Shown: positions 32,861 to 42,133 of the stretch, piece after piece | Layout of the letters: every line of letters begins with the position of its first letter | Position numbering within the stretch: position 1 is the stretch's first letter | Assembly (NCBI GenBank): GCA_022360715.1 | Contig: JAKSCG010000213.1 | Location: 1 to 43,939 of the forward strand | Length of the DNA: 43,939 nt | Direction of reading: 5' to 3' | Source of the DNA: Halanaerobiales bacterium | GTDB lineage: Bacteria > Bacillota > Halanaerobiia > Halanaerobiales > DTU029 | Program-made: the position numbers and the translations under genes | The notes under the pieces: generated by a model | Databases searched by the model: none | Seen by the model: the letters and a program-made list of their open reading frames with translations, nothing else | Told to the model about the DNA's origin: nothing

Positions 32861-33091
32861 TTAAAGCAAACTAAAAAAATGGATTACCCTGTTATTGATA
32901 TAAGTCACTATTTCGGTAATAAGCACAAAAGGGCTAACTAACGGGAGATCAAGAACCACCAGCCCGGCATATGTACCGGCAATTAGCCATAATACCAGAA
33001 AGGCCGTTAATTCCCGATATTTTCTTTCCTTCAGCAAGGAAGGAAGTTCAAAAAAAGCAATAATTAACATTAATATAACTACTCCCCACAT
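32861..33091 (-). CDS. Small membrane protein of the germination operon
   Basis: A 76-residue protein with two predicted membrane segments (WGVVILMLIIAFFELPSLL and ELTAFLVLWLIAGTYAGLVV) and a short C-terminal tail. I start it at ATG 33091, preceded by GGAGGGA. It lies 13 bases after gerC, so it belongs to the germination operon. Extra small membrane genes accompany gerA operons in several spore formers and can modulate receptor function, but I do not recognise a defined family here. Confidence 0.65.
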   Translation of the reverse strand: MWGVVILMLIIAFFELPSLLKERKYRELTAFLVLWLIAGTYAGLVVLDLPLVSPFVLITEIVTYINNRVIHFFSLL

Positions 33092-33104
33092 CTCTATCCC
33101 TCCC

Positions 33105-34301
33105 TCAACGAATATCCGGTCCTTTATTAACCAATCCCATATTTTTAATATCGGCCTCAATGGTTAATTCTACGGGAAGATTAGCAAAGATCTCATCCCA
33201 ATTATCCTCCATTTCCAGCCATTCTTTATACATAAGACGGTAAAAAGCAAAACCAAAACCAAAAATATCACACTGGTTGGACTGGGTCTTTTTCAGGGCC
33301 AGCTCAATATCATTGCGAACGACCTGGCTAACCCGTTGGTTAAGGCTTTTTGTAACCACCGACTCCTCTTTAAGACCACTCTCTCCGGTGATATTCACGA
33401 TATGTCCGCTAACTTTGATCTTCAGCTTAATTAGCGGCTGCCCTTCCCTGATTACCGGCTTTATTTGCGATGAACCCCTGCTGATCAGGACATCAACCAG
33501 CACATCTTGTTCACCTGGATATTTAACAACCAGGGTTCCCGCCCTGACATTACCGATAATCCAATTACTGCCCCTGGTTTCCCGGTCATTTAATAAACCA
33601 ATCAGACGATCATCCTTAAAAAAATATTTCCCGATTATTCTGATCGGAGGTTCGATCCCGGGATCAGTTTTATCTTCTCCGCTATTGTTTTTTTTGTCGC
33701 TTAATTCCAGTCCGACGACATGCGGTTCAATCCCCGGTTGGACCAATTTAGTAAAAAAATCCCTGGTATCCTCGACGGCAGTTCCGCCCATTTCCTCCAT
33801 AGTTAGATATATTTGATTGGTTAAACCCATCACATTAGACGATTCGATCGGTAGATTTACTGTTAACATTTGCTCCAGATTATCTTTAGCGACCGCCAGG
33901 ATGATAATTCGCCGGCTCTCTCTACTCCGGGCAACAGCATTAACTACCGGCAATACTCCTTTGGTCCTGGCCATCCTCTCCGAAAAAACATATAACTGGG
34001 CATGGGAAAAGGAGATCCGCCGGCTGACCTTTTTACTCATATTAGCCAGGGCATCATAAAGGGAATGCCCCCAGGCCGAAACAGTCCAGTAATTGGGTTT
34101 TTCATTACCACCAGCATTCTGTCCCTGCCTGATCAGGGGACTGACGATTTGAAAGATAACCTGATAAAGTTCCCGTTCCGGGTTATAGTCAAATCCACCC
34201 CCAATTACGATAGCCCGTCGCTCCGGCTCAAGACGGTCCCAGCAGCCACAAAGAGATAGCAAAGCAAAAAAGACTAATAATACCAGTATTTTTTTATACA
34301 T
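33105..34301 (-). CDS. Ger(x)C-family germinant-receptor lipoprotein (GerAC)
   Basis: A 398-residue lipoprotein subunit of a spore germinant receptor. The lipobox is LSLCGC near residue 20, followed by WDRLEPERRAIVIGGGFDYN, close to the family start. Further family blocks are SHAQLYVFSERMARTKG and GTLVVKYPGE; the C-terminal domain contains DIFGFGFAFYRLMYKEW. It sits on the outer face of the spore inner membrane and works with GerAA and GerAB to sense nutrients. It is separated from gerB by three bases. The start follows AAGGGGG. Length is normal. Confidence 0.93.
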   Translation of the reverse strand: MYKKILVLLVFFALLSLCGCWDRLEPERRAIVIGGGFDYNPERELYQVIFQIVSPLIRQGQNAGGNEKPNYWTVSAWGHSLYDALANMSKKVSRRISFSHAQLYVFSERMARTKGVLPVVNAVARSRESRRIIILAVAKDNLEQMLTVNLPIESSNVMGLTNQIYLTMEEMGGTAVEDTRDFFTKLVQPGIEPHVVGLELSDKKNNSGEDKTDPGIEPPIRIIGKYFFKDDRLIGLLNDRETRGSNWIIGNVRAGTLVVKYPGEQDVLVDVLISRGSSQIKPVIREGQPLIKLKIKVSGHIVNITGESGLKEESVVTKSLNQRVSQVVRNDIELALKKTQSNQCDIFGFGFAFYRLMYKEWLEMEDNWDEIFANLPVELTIEADIKNMGLVNKGPDIR

Positions 34302-34304
34302 AAA

Positions 34305-35408
34305 TTAATCCCCCTTACTTCTCCCGGTAGTATTTCTAAGCAGATAAGCCAGCCAGAGCAGGGCCAGGGGAAAGATTAGCAGGGCCAGGCCATAAGGGGC
34401 AAAAATAGCCGGTTGGAAAAATTCATTAAGGGCAAAGATATCCTTAAATCCACCCACTGCCATAAAAACCCAGATCACCGCCATCGGCCAGAGTAAAATA
34501 CGATAGTCTTCTATCTTTAACCACTGGGAGAATCCTTTAGCACCACTGTACAGAAAAGTTGAGACAGAGATAAAAAGACCGAATCCCCACGAAAAAATAA
34601 CCAAAACCTCCATTCGTTGCAAAAAATAAGTGATTTGCACCGATCTGATCAGGGTCAGCAGGGGAAAAGTAGCCCGGGCTCCCTCCTGCGGGCTTAAAAC
34701 GCCGATTGTAATAATGGCAACTAAAATCAGGATAGCTAAAGAAGCCCCTTCGGCAGTCATCGCTGTTTTAATAACTTTTTTGGGGCTAAGCGTGGCCGGA
34801 GTTAGGATACCCAGCACCCAGGCCTGGCTAATCAAGGCAACTGGTGTCAACGCTCCTCGGAGCACCGGACCCCATCCCCGGACAAATACCGGTTGCAAAT
34901 TATGGATATCAAACTCCCCCAGTGGAACTAAAACAACCCCCACCAGCATAAAAACAAACAGGATGAATAAGACATCAGCTATCCTTCCCAGCACTTCGAT
35001 CCCCTGCTGTACACAAACGGTAGCGGCAAAAACCATAATCCCGGTAATAAAAATAATTGGTGTATGCGGTAAAAAACCGGTGATTAAAACCTCACTATAA
35101 ATCCTAATATCTACTACCGACAACTGCAGAAATAACCACAGAAAAACCAGACTGAACAATTTCCCGGGCCAGTACCCCAGCAGCAGCTGGCTATACTGGA
35201 TAATAGTTTTGTCGGGAAATTTAGTCGCCAGTAAAGCAATCAGCAAAATAAAGATCTGTGAACCGAACAGGGTGACTATTGCGGAGATCCAGGCATCCTG
35301 CAGGGCATCAGCTGACGTCAAGACCGGTAGATAGGCCAGGATTATCGTCGAACGCATCAGAAACAATAAAAACCAAAGCTGGCGGTTGGCAATTTTTTCT
35401 ATTCTCAT
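34305..35408 (-). CDS. Spore germination permease (GerAB)
   Basis: A 367-residue integral membrane protein of the endospore germination permease family, an amino-acid-permease relative with about ten helices. The N-terminal helix contains LRSTIILAYLPVLTSA-like sequence; other family features are FPDKTIIQYSQLLLGYWPGK and LPHTPIIFITGIMVFAATVC. It probably forms the ligand-binding or channel subunit of the receptor. It starts five bases after gerA, with CAGGA before the ATG. The nutrient cannot be read from sequence. Confidence 0.93.
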   Translation of the reverse strand: MRIEKIANRQLWFLLFLMRSTIILAYLPVLTSADALQDAWISAIVTLFGSQIFILLIALLATKFPDKTIIQYSQLLLGYWPGKLFSLVFLWLFLQLSVVDIRIYSEVLITGFLPHTPIIFITGIMVFAATVCVQQGIEVLGRIADVLFILFVFMLVGVVLVPLGEFDIHNLQPVFVRGWGPVLRGALTPVALISQAWVLGILTPATLSPKKVIKTAMTAEGASLAILILVAIITIGVLSPQEGARATFPLLTLIRSVQITYFLQRMEVLVIFSWGFGLFISVSTFLYSGAKGFSQWLKIEDYRILLWPMAVIWVFMAVGGFKDIFALNEFFQPAIFAPYGLALLIFPLALLWLAYLLRNTTGRSKGD

Positions 35409-35413
35409 TCCTG

Positions 35414-37039
35414 CTATTCACCTTTTCTTTTAACCGGAGGGCGGGGCTTTTGACCTTTCTTTTGTCGCTGCGGCTCCCTGCCGCCGACCAGTTTTGACCG
35501 GAAAATTAAACTCCACCAGGGAAATCTAGCGATACTATCTTTCATATCCTGCAAAACTAAGGGTCCAAAGGGCTGAAAATAAGGTTGACCAAAAGAACGT
35601 AAAGCACACAGGTGGATCAATAAGATCAAAATCCCGAACTGAATCCCGAAAAGCCCGATACTACCACCTAAGAACAGAAAAACAAAGCGCAGAATCCGGG
35701 CCGCGATGCCGAAAGCAAAATCAGGGGTAGTAAAAGAAGCAATTGCCGTCAAGGCAACAATAACAATCATCGGTGGTGAAGCCAACCCGGCATCAATTGC
35801 TGCCTCACCCAGAATTAAAGCCCCGACAATACTGATCGCCGAACCAATTGCCTTCGGAAGGCGGATCCCGGCTTCTCGTAAGACTTCAAAGAGAAATGCC
35901 ATTAAAAAGGCTTCAACAATAACCGGAAAGGGAACACCCTCCCTGGTGGCAGCTATTCGCAGCAACAAGTCAATCGGGATCAATTCCGGGTGAAACTCAA
36001 TAATACCGACATAAATCCCGGGCAGAAAGATCGATATTGGGTATGCAATATACCGCAATAATCGAATAAAACTACCGATCGGGAAAGTTTCATAATAGTC
36101 ATCAGGGGCCTTGAGAAAATCCTCAAAAGTAGCCGGTAAGATCAGAACAAAAGGTGTCCCGCCGGTCAGGATGGCCACCTTACCTTCCAGCAAGCCAAAG
36201 ACTACTTTATCCGGTCTTTCTGTCCTTTTGATCAGGGGAAAAACACTCATTGCTTCGTCACTGATATATTCCTGGATATAACCAGATTCGAGGATCGAGT
36301 CGACATCAATTCGTTCTATTCGTGATTTTACCTCATCAATCAATTCTTCACTGGCCAACCCTTTGATATAGGCTATAGCTACATTTATTTTGGTTAATGA
36401 GCCCATTTCAAACTTCTGTAGCCAGAGGTGAGGTATCCTGATTCTTTGCCGGAGGAGCGAACTATTGGTGAAAACATTCTCGACAAAACCATCACGCGGT
36501 CCCCTGATCGAAATCTCTGCTTCGGGTTCCTGAATATTTCTAGTTTCGTAACCCCTGGTTTCACAGATAATTGCCCGGGAATAGCCTTCAATAAAAAGGG
36601 CGGCCGAACCAGTAGTTGTTTTCTTTAATATCTCCGAGAATTGCGCAGAGACAACGACAGTTTTATTATTTAAAGCCTGTCTGGTAATTGTTTCAATCAA
36701 AAGATCAGCCTCATCATTCAATTGAAGCTCTAATAAACTGATTTGTAAGTCCCGCAGTATTTTCTCAACCGCTACCGGATCAGAGACTCCTACCAGAAAA
36801 ACAAGGGCAGCATCAATCTGCTGCGTCCCTATTTTTATTTTCCTAATATTGAGGTCAAAACTATTCCCAAAAATATCTGTTATCTTTTGGAGATTATCGC
36901 TTAAACCGGGTCCCAATTTCATTTGCTTAACAAAATCTTCCCGTTCACTGATATTAAGATCTTCCAGGCTATTAACAACCCGCTGTTCTTTTCCTTCTTT
37001 TTTAGTTAATATTTTTTTAAAAAATTCCAGGCATTTCAT
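35414..37039 (-). CDS. Spore germination protein GerAA
   Basis: A 541-residue GerA-family receptor subunit. A cytoplasmic N-terminal domain (about 1-290) contains the family motif RGPRDGFVENVFTNSSLLRQ then RIRIPHLW. A four- to five-helix membrane domain has RTERPDKVVFGLLEGKVAIL and the PFVLILP, YPISIFLPG and LREAGIRLP blocks. A basic, proline-rich tail (QRQKKGQKPRPPVKRKG) follows the last helix. Germinant binding triggers spore ion release. It is the first gene of gerA-gerB-gerC. I choose ATG 37039, eight bases after GGAG, rather than a TTG two codons before. Confidence 0.94.
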   Translation of the reverse strand: MKCLEFFKKILTKKEGKEQRVVNSLEDLNISEREDFVKQMKLGPGLSDNLQKITDIFGNSFDLNIRKIKIGTQQIDAALVFLVGVSDPVAVEKILRDLQISLLELQLNDEADLLIETITRQALNNKTVVVSAQFSEILKKTTTGSAALFIEGYSRAIICETRGYETRNIQEPEAEISIRGPRDGFVENVFTNSSLLRQRIRIPHLWLQKFEMGSLTKINVAIAYIKGLASEELIDEVKSRIERIDVDSILESGYIQEYISDEAMSVFPLIKRTERPDKVVFGLLEGKVAILTGGTPFVLILPATFEDFLKAPDDYYETFPIGSFIRLLRYIAYPISIFLPGIYVGIIEFHPELIPIDLLLRIAATREGVPFPVIVEAFLMAFLFEVLREAGIRLPKAIGSAISIVGALILGEAAIDAGLASPPMIVIVALTAIASFTTPDFAFGIAARILRFVFLFLGGSIGLFGIQFGILILLIHLCALRSFGQPYFQPFGPLVLQDMKDSIARFPWWSLIFRSKLVGGREPQRQKKGQKPRPPVKRKGE

Positions 37040-37136
37040 ATCCAACGCTCCATACTATTATTGTATAAGTGCAAAGATGGCTCACGTTGTATTATTTACA
37101 ATTATCAGGAGAATTATAAAAAAAGATGAGTTTTAT

Positions 37137-38882
37137 TTAAATTTGACTTATAAAATCTCTGCTTACGTTAAAGACTCTCTTATTAACATGATCAAACATC
37201 ACAACCGTTAACTGTTTACCGTCCGTAACAGTTGAGTCTCCCAAAACATCCAGGGAAAAGACCGCAAAAGACAACTGCTTTATTATTTGATCCGGTGACT
37301 GATTATTTAAATCTGGGAAATAGCGCTGAATAATTGCCCTATTTCTTAAGAAAGCGGACCTTTTTTCTTTAAAAGAGGGAAGGTAACCCTGGTTAGCCCA
37401 AACGGGTAATTTAACCCCGCGGTTATTTAATAATAAATCAAATTTTAAATATTCCCGAAAAATCTTGAGATCTTGCTTAATTGTAAAGCGGTAAAAATCA
37501 AAAAGGATATCATACAGGGAAGGACGGCTGTGCATGAACTGATCTAATCCTTTACTCACAAAAAAAGCAGACAGGTCGGCAAAAAAGCCAAAAGCAGACT
37601 GGTAATTATTAGTAATCAGGTAGTTAAGGCTTTTTTCAAAAGCAGCGGAGTTATAGTATTTATTTAAAATACCGGCTATACCTTTTAACTGAATTATTTC
37701 CTGATAAGTAAGGAAATTATTTTCCAGCACTTCATAAGGCGGGTTATTGCTATATTTATAACCATATTGTGCAGCTTCTTTTCTGATCCTGGTTCCTTTT
37801 AACAGTTTTAAAAAACCGAGTTGGAGCTGATCGGGTTTAAGATGAAAGACATCATTAAAGGATCTTTGCAGGGATTGATAGTCCTCACCAGGGAGGCCGG
37901 CAATCATATCAAGATGGAGATTAACCTTACCCCCTTCCTTTAATTTTTCAATCTTTCCTTTAATCTGCTTAAAGCCGCCCGTCCGTTCAATTAAGCGCAA
38001 AGTTGCCGGATTAGTCGATTGCACGCCGATTTCAAACTGAAAAAGCGAGTCCGGCACTGAGGATAAATAGTCGATGATCTCTCGATCGAGTAAATGGGCG
38101 GTTACCTCAAAGTGAAAGGTTGTCTTCCTTTTATGCTCAACTAAAAATCTAAAGATGGCCATGGCCCTTTCTTTCCTGCTGTTAAAACTTCGGTCAACGA
38201 ATTTAACCAGTTTAACCTCATTTTCAATCAAAAATAATAACTCTTTTTTTACCCGCTCCAACGGCAAATATCTTACCCCCTGGTCCGTTGAAGAAAGACA
38301 ATAGCTACAATTAAAAGGGCAGCCCCGCGCTGACTCATAATAGATAATTTTATCAGATAGTTGCTGTAAATCCCTCTGTTCGTAAGGGAAAGGCAGTAAA
38401 TCCGGATCACAGGCCGGTGTTCTGATACCGTTCATTTTAATTTTGTTGCCTTGCCGGTAGGCCAGCCCCTCGATCCCATCCAGCTCAAAGCAACCTTTTT
38501 TTATCGCTGCCAGCAACTCCGGCAGGGCCGCTTCACCCTCACCACTGATAATATAATCAATCTGCTTATTCCCTGCCAACATACTGCCGGCCTCAAAGGA
38601 AACCTCCGGACCACCCAGAATAATTAAGCTCTCCGGTCTCACTTGTTTTAAGCGGTCGGCAATCTCCAGGGTCATAGCTATATTCCAGATATAACAGGAA
38701 AATGCAACCACATCAGCACTGCTTTGAAAGATAGCTGCCGTTATCTTGTCCGGATGATCATTGATCGTAAACTCAGCGACGCTCAGTTGATAACCCTTTT
38801 TCCTGCAAGCCTTTTCCAGATACCTTACGGCCAACGAAGAATGGATATATCTGGCATTCAAGGTCGTTAATAATACTTTCAT
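37137..38882 (-). CDS. B12-binding radical SAM protein with DUF4080
   Basis: A 581-residue protein. The N-terminal cobalamin-binding-like Rossmann domain (about 1-130: LLTTLNARYIHSSLAVRYLE, IILGGPEVSFEA, IISGEGEAALPEL) precedes a radical SAM core with the cluster motif C188-PFN-C192-SY-C195. FKFVDR-like and FEIGVQSTNPATLRLIERTG blocks follow, and LHLDMIAGLPGEDY completes the barrel. A C-terminal DUF4080-type domain extends to the end. The cobalamin-binding His of DxHxxG is not evident, so B12 may not be bound in the usual way. The substrate is unknown; relatives methylate or rearrange small molecules. It is followed 98 bases later by the germination operon on the same strand. Confidence 0.9.
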   Translation of the reverse strand: MKVLLTTLNARYIHSSLAVRYLEKACRKKGYQLSVAEFTINDHPDKITAAIFQSSADVVAFSCYIWNIAMTLEIADRLKQVRPESLIILGGPEVSFEAGSMLAGNKQIDYIISGEGEAALPELLAAIKKGCFELDGIEGLAYRQGNKIKMNGIRTPACDPDLLPFPYEQRDLQQLSDKIIYYESARGCPFNCSYCLSSTDQGVRYLPLERVKKELLFLIENEVKLVKFVDRSFNSRKERAMAIFRFLVEHKRKTTFHFEVTAHLLDREIIDYLSSVPDSLFQFEIGVQSTNPATLRLIERTGGFKQIKGKIEKLKEGGKVNLHLDMIAGLPGEDYQSLQRSFNDVFHLKPDQLQLGFLKLLKGTRIRKEAAQYGYKYSNNPPYEVLENNFLTYQEIIQLKGIAGILNKYYNSAAFEKSLNYLITNNYQSAFGFFADLSAFFVSKGLDQFMHSRPSLYDILFDFYRFTIKQDLKIFREYLKFDLLLNNRGVKLPVWANQGYLPSFKEKRSAFLRNRAIIQRYFPDLNNQSPDQIIKQLSFAVFSLDVLGDSTVTDGKQLTVVMFDHVNKRVFNVSRDFISQI

Positions 38883-38901
38883 TGTTTACACCCACTTATC
38901 A

Positions 38902-40200
38902 CTAATTATTAGTACTTAAATCAAACAAAAGCTTATCTCCATATCTGATCTTAAAAAATACAATCCAGGCAATAAGAGCAACCCCTCCCGTTACAGGCAG
39001 CACATATGGAGGAAGGGTATTAATCAATAATCCGGCCAGAATTAATGCCACCGGCATTATTACTTTGCCCAGACTAAAGCCTATGCTTAAAACCCTTCCC
39101 CGCAAACTATCTGGTATGCTCTTTTGTAGCATTGATATTAAAGGAATATCAATCAAGGAGATCGCAATTCCCATTAAAACCAGATCAATAATATAATAAA
39201 CTAACAGGGTCATTTTGCTAGTAAAAAAAGCCAAAAACAATAACGGAATCACGCTACTGATCATACAAAAACCCAACAACAAATTGCTGACAAGTAATAA
39301 GTTTAATAGCGTTAAACCCCTAGTAACCTGCTTAATCAGAAAAGCTCCCATAATCATCCCAACTGAAAAAGATCCCTGAATAATACCAAAATATCTGAAA
39401 CCCAGTTGCAGGACATTATTTACTATAAAGGGAAGTGGTACTGATATCGCTAAAGCGGTAAAGAAATTAGTAGTAATCAAAATAGTAAAGATATAAATGA
39501 ACGATTTTTGCTTAAAAAAGTAATTAACCCCATCTTTTATTTCCTTAAAGATATGTTGCCTTTTATTCCTGTTTCCCCTCTGCTCGGAGTTATAATTAAA
39601 ATCGATAAAAAGCTCCAGTAAAGCTGAAATTAGAAAAGATAACCCATTGATAATGATAAAAATACGAATATCGACCAAAGCAAAGATAAATCCCCCGATC
39701 ATCGGACTAATAATTGCTGCTGCCGAGTCGATCACCTTACTCAGGGAATTTATCTGTAGTAATTTCCTTTTTGATACCAGATTAGGAACAGCAGCAACAA
39801 AACTAATGTCAAAGATTGTGGTGAGAGTTGTAATCGTAAAAGTACTGATATAGATAACATATACACTTAAATCATATTGCCTGGTATAAAAATAAAGGGC
39901 AATTAAAAAAAACGCATTTAAAAAATCCGTTAAGACTACCAGGACTTTGCGATTAAACCGGTCAGCAAGTACTCCGGCCAACGGATTAAAAATCAATCTG
40001 GGAAGGACATTAAGCACCAGCGTAGTGGCAAAAGAAAGACCGGAACCGGTTAACTGAAGCACAAATAATCCCATCGCAAAACCATAGATAAATGTACCAA
40101 ATAACGAGATAGTTATCCCTGACCCAAATAGAATAAGATTAAGCAGCTCCCGTTTTTCTCTTGTTGGAACCCTGCTTTTCGGCAATTCTGTTAACATCAT
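38902..40200 (-). CDS. MFS transporter (exporter-like)
   Basis: A 432-residue transporter with about twelve membrane helices. It has the MFS motif A variant GVLADRFNRKVLVVLTDFLN (residues about 76-95) and central basic loop NSEQRGNRNKRQHIFKEIKD. The second-half motif PDSLRGRVLSIGFSLGKV resembles EntS/DHA3-type exporters of drugs or siderophores. The substrate is not deducible. It starts at the first of two adjacent ATG codons after GGGGGG. The gene lies 20 bases upstream of the radical SAM gene, so the two may be cotranscribed; export of a radical-SAM product is a possible but unproven link. Confidence 0.9.
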   Translation of the reverse strand: MMLTELPKSRVPTREKRELLNLILFGSGITISLFGTFIYGFAMGLFVLQLTGSGLSFATTLVLNVLPRLIFNPLAGVLADRFNRKVLVVLTDFLNAFFLIALYFYTRQYDLSVYVIYISTFTITTLTTIFDISFVAAVPNLVSKRKLLQINSLSKVIDSAAAIISPMIGGFIFALVDIRIFIIINGLSFLISALLELFIDFNYNSEQRGNRNKRQHIFKEIKDGVNYFFKQKSFIYIFTILITTNFFTALAISVPLPFIVNNVLQLGFRYFGIIQGSFSVGMIMGAFLIKQVTRGLTLLNLLLVSNLLLGFCMISSVIPLLFLAFFTSKMTLLVYYIIDLVLMGIAISLIDIPLISMLQKSIPDSLRGRVLSIGFSLGKVIMPVALILAGLLINTLPPYVLPVTGGVALIAWIVFFKIRYGDKLLFDLSTNN

Positions 40201-40302
40201 ATTCCCCCCTTATTTCTCAATTATAAATAATGGGGTCAGGGCTAGTGCAAGGGGGATATCTTAAAAATTTCTTAAGAAAAAGGGAAAAAGATCGGGTCTA
40301 CC

Positions 40303-41517
40303 CTATCTTTGGGCCAGCAGGACGAAGCTATATACTTCTTCTTCACCTTCCTGGAAATAATTCTCATACCTGCCTCCTGTTCTTACAGCATTGCTAATCC
40401 ATTGCTCAATTATTTTATAATTCAGTTCCTGGATCTTACCCTTGATAAAATCAAGTTGAAAATTTTTTCGCTCTTTAGCCGGGATAAAGCTATTCTCGAC
40501 AAACTTCTTAAAAAGAATATATGAACCGATCAGCATTGTATCACCTTTGGTATAGCGCTCAATCACTTCTAAAAGGAACTCTTCATGTTCAAAGCTATAA
40601 TTGCTGCTTCCGGAAAAATCAATCAGTATATCAACTACCTGTTCACTAATCGGAACCTTCCGGAAATCACTGCAAATAAAGATAATTTGCCTGTGCAAGC
40701 CTGTTCCCTCTAAAATCCGCTTTAAAAACCTTTGCTTTTTCAAATCATGGTCAACAGCCAGATAGATCGTGTCAGGCGGGATATCTTGATAGATATGACG
40801 GAGGAAATAGCCGAAACCTGAGCCTAATTCCAGCAATACTTTACCCGTAAGACTGTTAAAATCCAGTTTTTTATAGGTCCATTCCAGCCCCTGATAAAGC
40901 TTATCAAGATATTCATCACTGGTTGTATTAATATAATCAATAATATGTTCCGGTTGTTCAACCCCTTCCCCAGTAAACCTGTCCACCATCAGGATACCAT
41001 CATCGATCACATACTCCATCCCGCAGCTACATTGAAAAATCCCATTCAGCAGTTGATTGTCCTCAACCGCCCCTTCGGCTAATATAAGCTTCCCGGCACA
41101 GTTACAACAACGGAAAAGACCGAGCAGATCAATCCTAATCCCCATTTTAGAAGCCTCTTGGTTATTCAACTTCGATAATTCCTCAATCTTTTTCTGAAGT
41201 CTTTGCTCAGTCATACTCAATCTAGCTAAATCTTGCTTGAGCTGCTCTTGTTTGCCTAAAAAGATCGCTCGATAGTATTGGTCTTGCTGGTAAGGGGTTA
41301 ACCGACCCAGTCTTTTGAATGAAAAAATCGACTGGATCTCCTTGAGGGTAAACCCTAAGCCTTTAAAATATATTACATCAGCGAGGTCCTGCTGACATCG
41401 CTGATCAAAAAAATATTGGCCACCCTTTTTTTCGGGAATAATTAAGCCCAATTCCATATAATGTCTTACTGTATCAATACTAACCTGATTACTTTCGGAA
41501 AATACTCCGATCTTCAT
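40303..41517 (-). CDS. MerR regulator fused to zinc-ribbon and SAM methyltransferase
   Basis: A 404-residue three-part protein. Residues 1-70 are a MerR-type winged helix (VSIDTVRHYMELGLIIPEKK, then FKGLGFTLKEIQSIF). Residues 80-120 form a coiled coil for dimerisation. Residues 134-175 form a zinc-ribbon with C137, C138, C140 and C163, C165. Residues 200-404 are a class I SAM-dependent methyltransferase with motif I LLELGSGFGYF (228-238) and the acidic AVDHD (254-258). Zinc-ribbon plus methyltransferase recalls the RlmA type of rRNA methyltransferase, with the MerR domain added. It may be a drug- or metabolite-sensing regulator that also modifies its ligand. The ribosome site is weak. It lies upstream of the MFS exporter. 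Confidence 0.88.
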   Translation of the reverse strand: MKIGVFSESNQVSIDTVRHYMELGLIIPEKKGGQYFFDQRCQQDLADVIYFKGLGFTLKEIQSIFSFKRLGRLTPYQQDQYYRAIFLGKQEQLKQDLARLSMTEQRLQKKIEELSKLNNQEASKMGIRIDLLGLFRCCNCAGKLILAEGAVEDNQLLNGIFQCSCGMEYVIDDGILMVDRFTGEGVEQPEHIIDYINTTSDEYLDKLYQGLEWTYKKLDFNSLTGKVLLELGSGFGYFLRHIYQDIPPDTIYLAVDHDLKKQRFLKRILEGTGLHRQIIFICSDFRKVPISEQVVDILIDFSGSSNYSFEHEEFLLEVIERYTKGDTMLIGSYILFKKFVENSFIPAKERKNFQLDFIKGKIQELNYKIIEQWISNAVRTGGRYENYFQEGEEEVYSFVLLAQR

Positions 41518-41587
41518 TTTTGATCATCTCATTTATAATAATTTAGATAACTAAAACAAAAGATAATCCTTTTAATCCAACTTCTTA

Positions 41588-42133
41588 TTATTCTGATATA
41601 TCACGTTTTATATTCAGGTATAAATAAAAAATCCTGACTACTGCCAACAAATGTAAACCGGTTAATATTAATACAATTATTCTAAACAAAAAATAGAAGC
41701 GAGGTAATTCAATTTTTGCTTCTGTCATAGCCGGGAAAAATAATAGTACTTGATAATAAAGGGGAAAACCGGTCAACAACAGGAAAAAAAGTAAACGTTT
41801 ATACATAGCACTTCTTGAGCGATTATTATTAAATAGCGATAAATCTATCTCTTCTTGATTCCACTCACGGGAAAAATAGTACCATCCCGCAATCCTGGCG
41901 ACAAAACTCCAACCGGCATCTTCATATATTTGCAGATACTCTGCTTCGCTAATTTTATCAAAACTCCTAAAATCAAATTGGTAAATTAATTTCTTCGGTT
42001 GTTCTTCTTCAAAAACATATTTCCCAAATTTTACTTTTACTAATCTGTACCCCTTTAAAGCCATCTCTTCGAGGAATTCTTTTTCCTTATCTCCATTCCA
42101 GGCAAAAAACATCTTTCTAACAGTTTTTTTCAT
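41588..42133 (-). CDS. DUF2812 membrane protein
   Basis: A 181-residue protein. The N-terminal soluble DUF2812 domain (RKMFFAWNGDKEKEFLEEMA, then LKGYRLVKVKFGKYVFEEEQ and YQFDFRS...YLQIYEDAGWSF) is followed by two C-terminal membrane helices (KRLLFFLLLTGFPLYYQVLL; YFLFRIIVLILTGLHLLAVV). The start overlaps the PadR stop (ATGA), which indicates translational coupling. PadR-DUF2812 pairs are common in Firmicutes; the DUF2812 partner is thought to act together with the regulator, but its biochemical role is unknown. Confidence 0.85.
   Translation of the reverse strand: MKKTVRKMFFAWNGDKEKEFLEEMALKGYRLVKVKFGKYVFEEEQPKKLIYQFDFRSFDKISEAEYLQIYEDAGWSFVARIAGWYYFSREWNQEEIDLSLFNNNRSRSAMYKRLLFFLLLTGFPLYYQVLLFFPAMTEAKIELPRFYFLFRIIVLILTGLHLLAVVRIFYLYLNIKRDISE

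Noticed and set aside
33277..33816. Long plus-strand open frame (179 codons) opposite gerC
   Set aside because: Antisense shadow of a well-supported GerAC gene, with Ser/Leu/Pro-rich low-information sequence and no ribosome site.
40255..40285. Palindrome TCTTAA...TTAAGA after the MerR-methyltransferase gene
   Set aside because: Short AT-only stem with no following T-run on the minus strand; may be chance.
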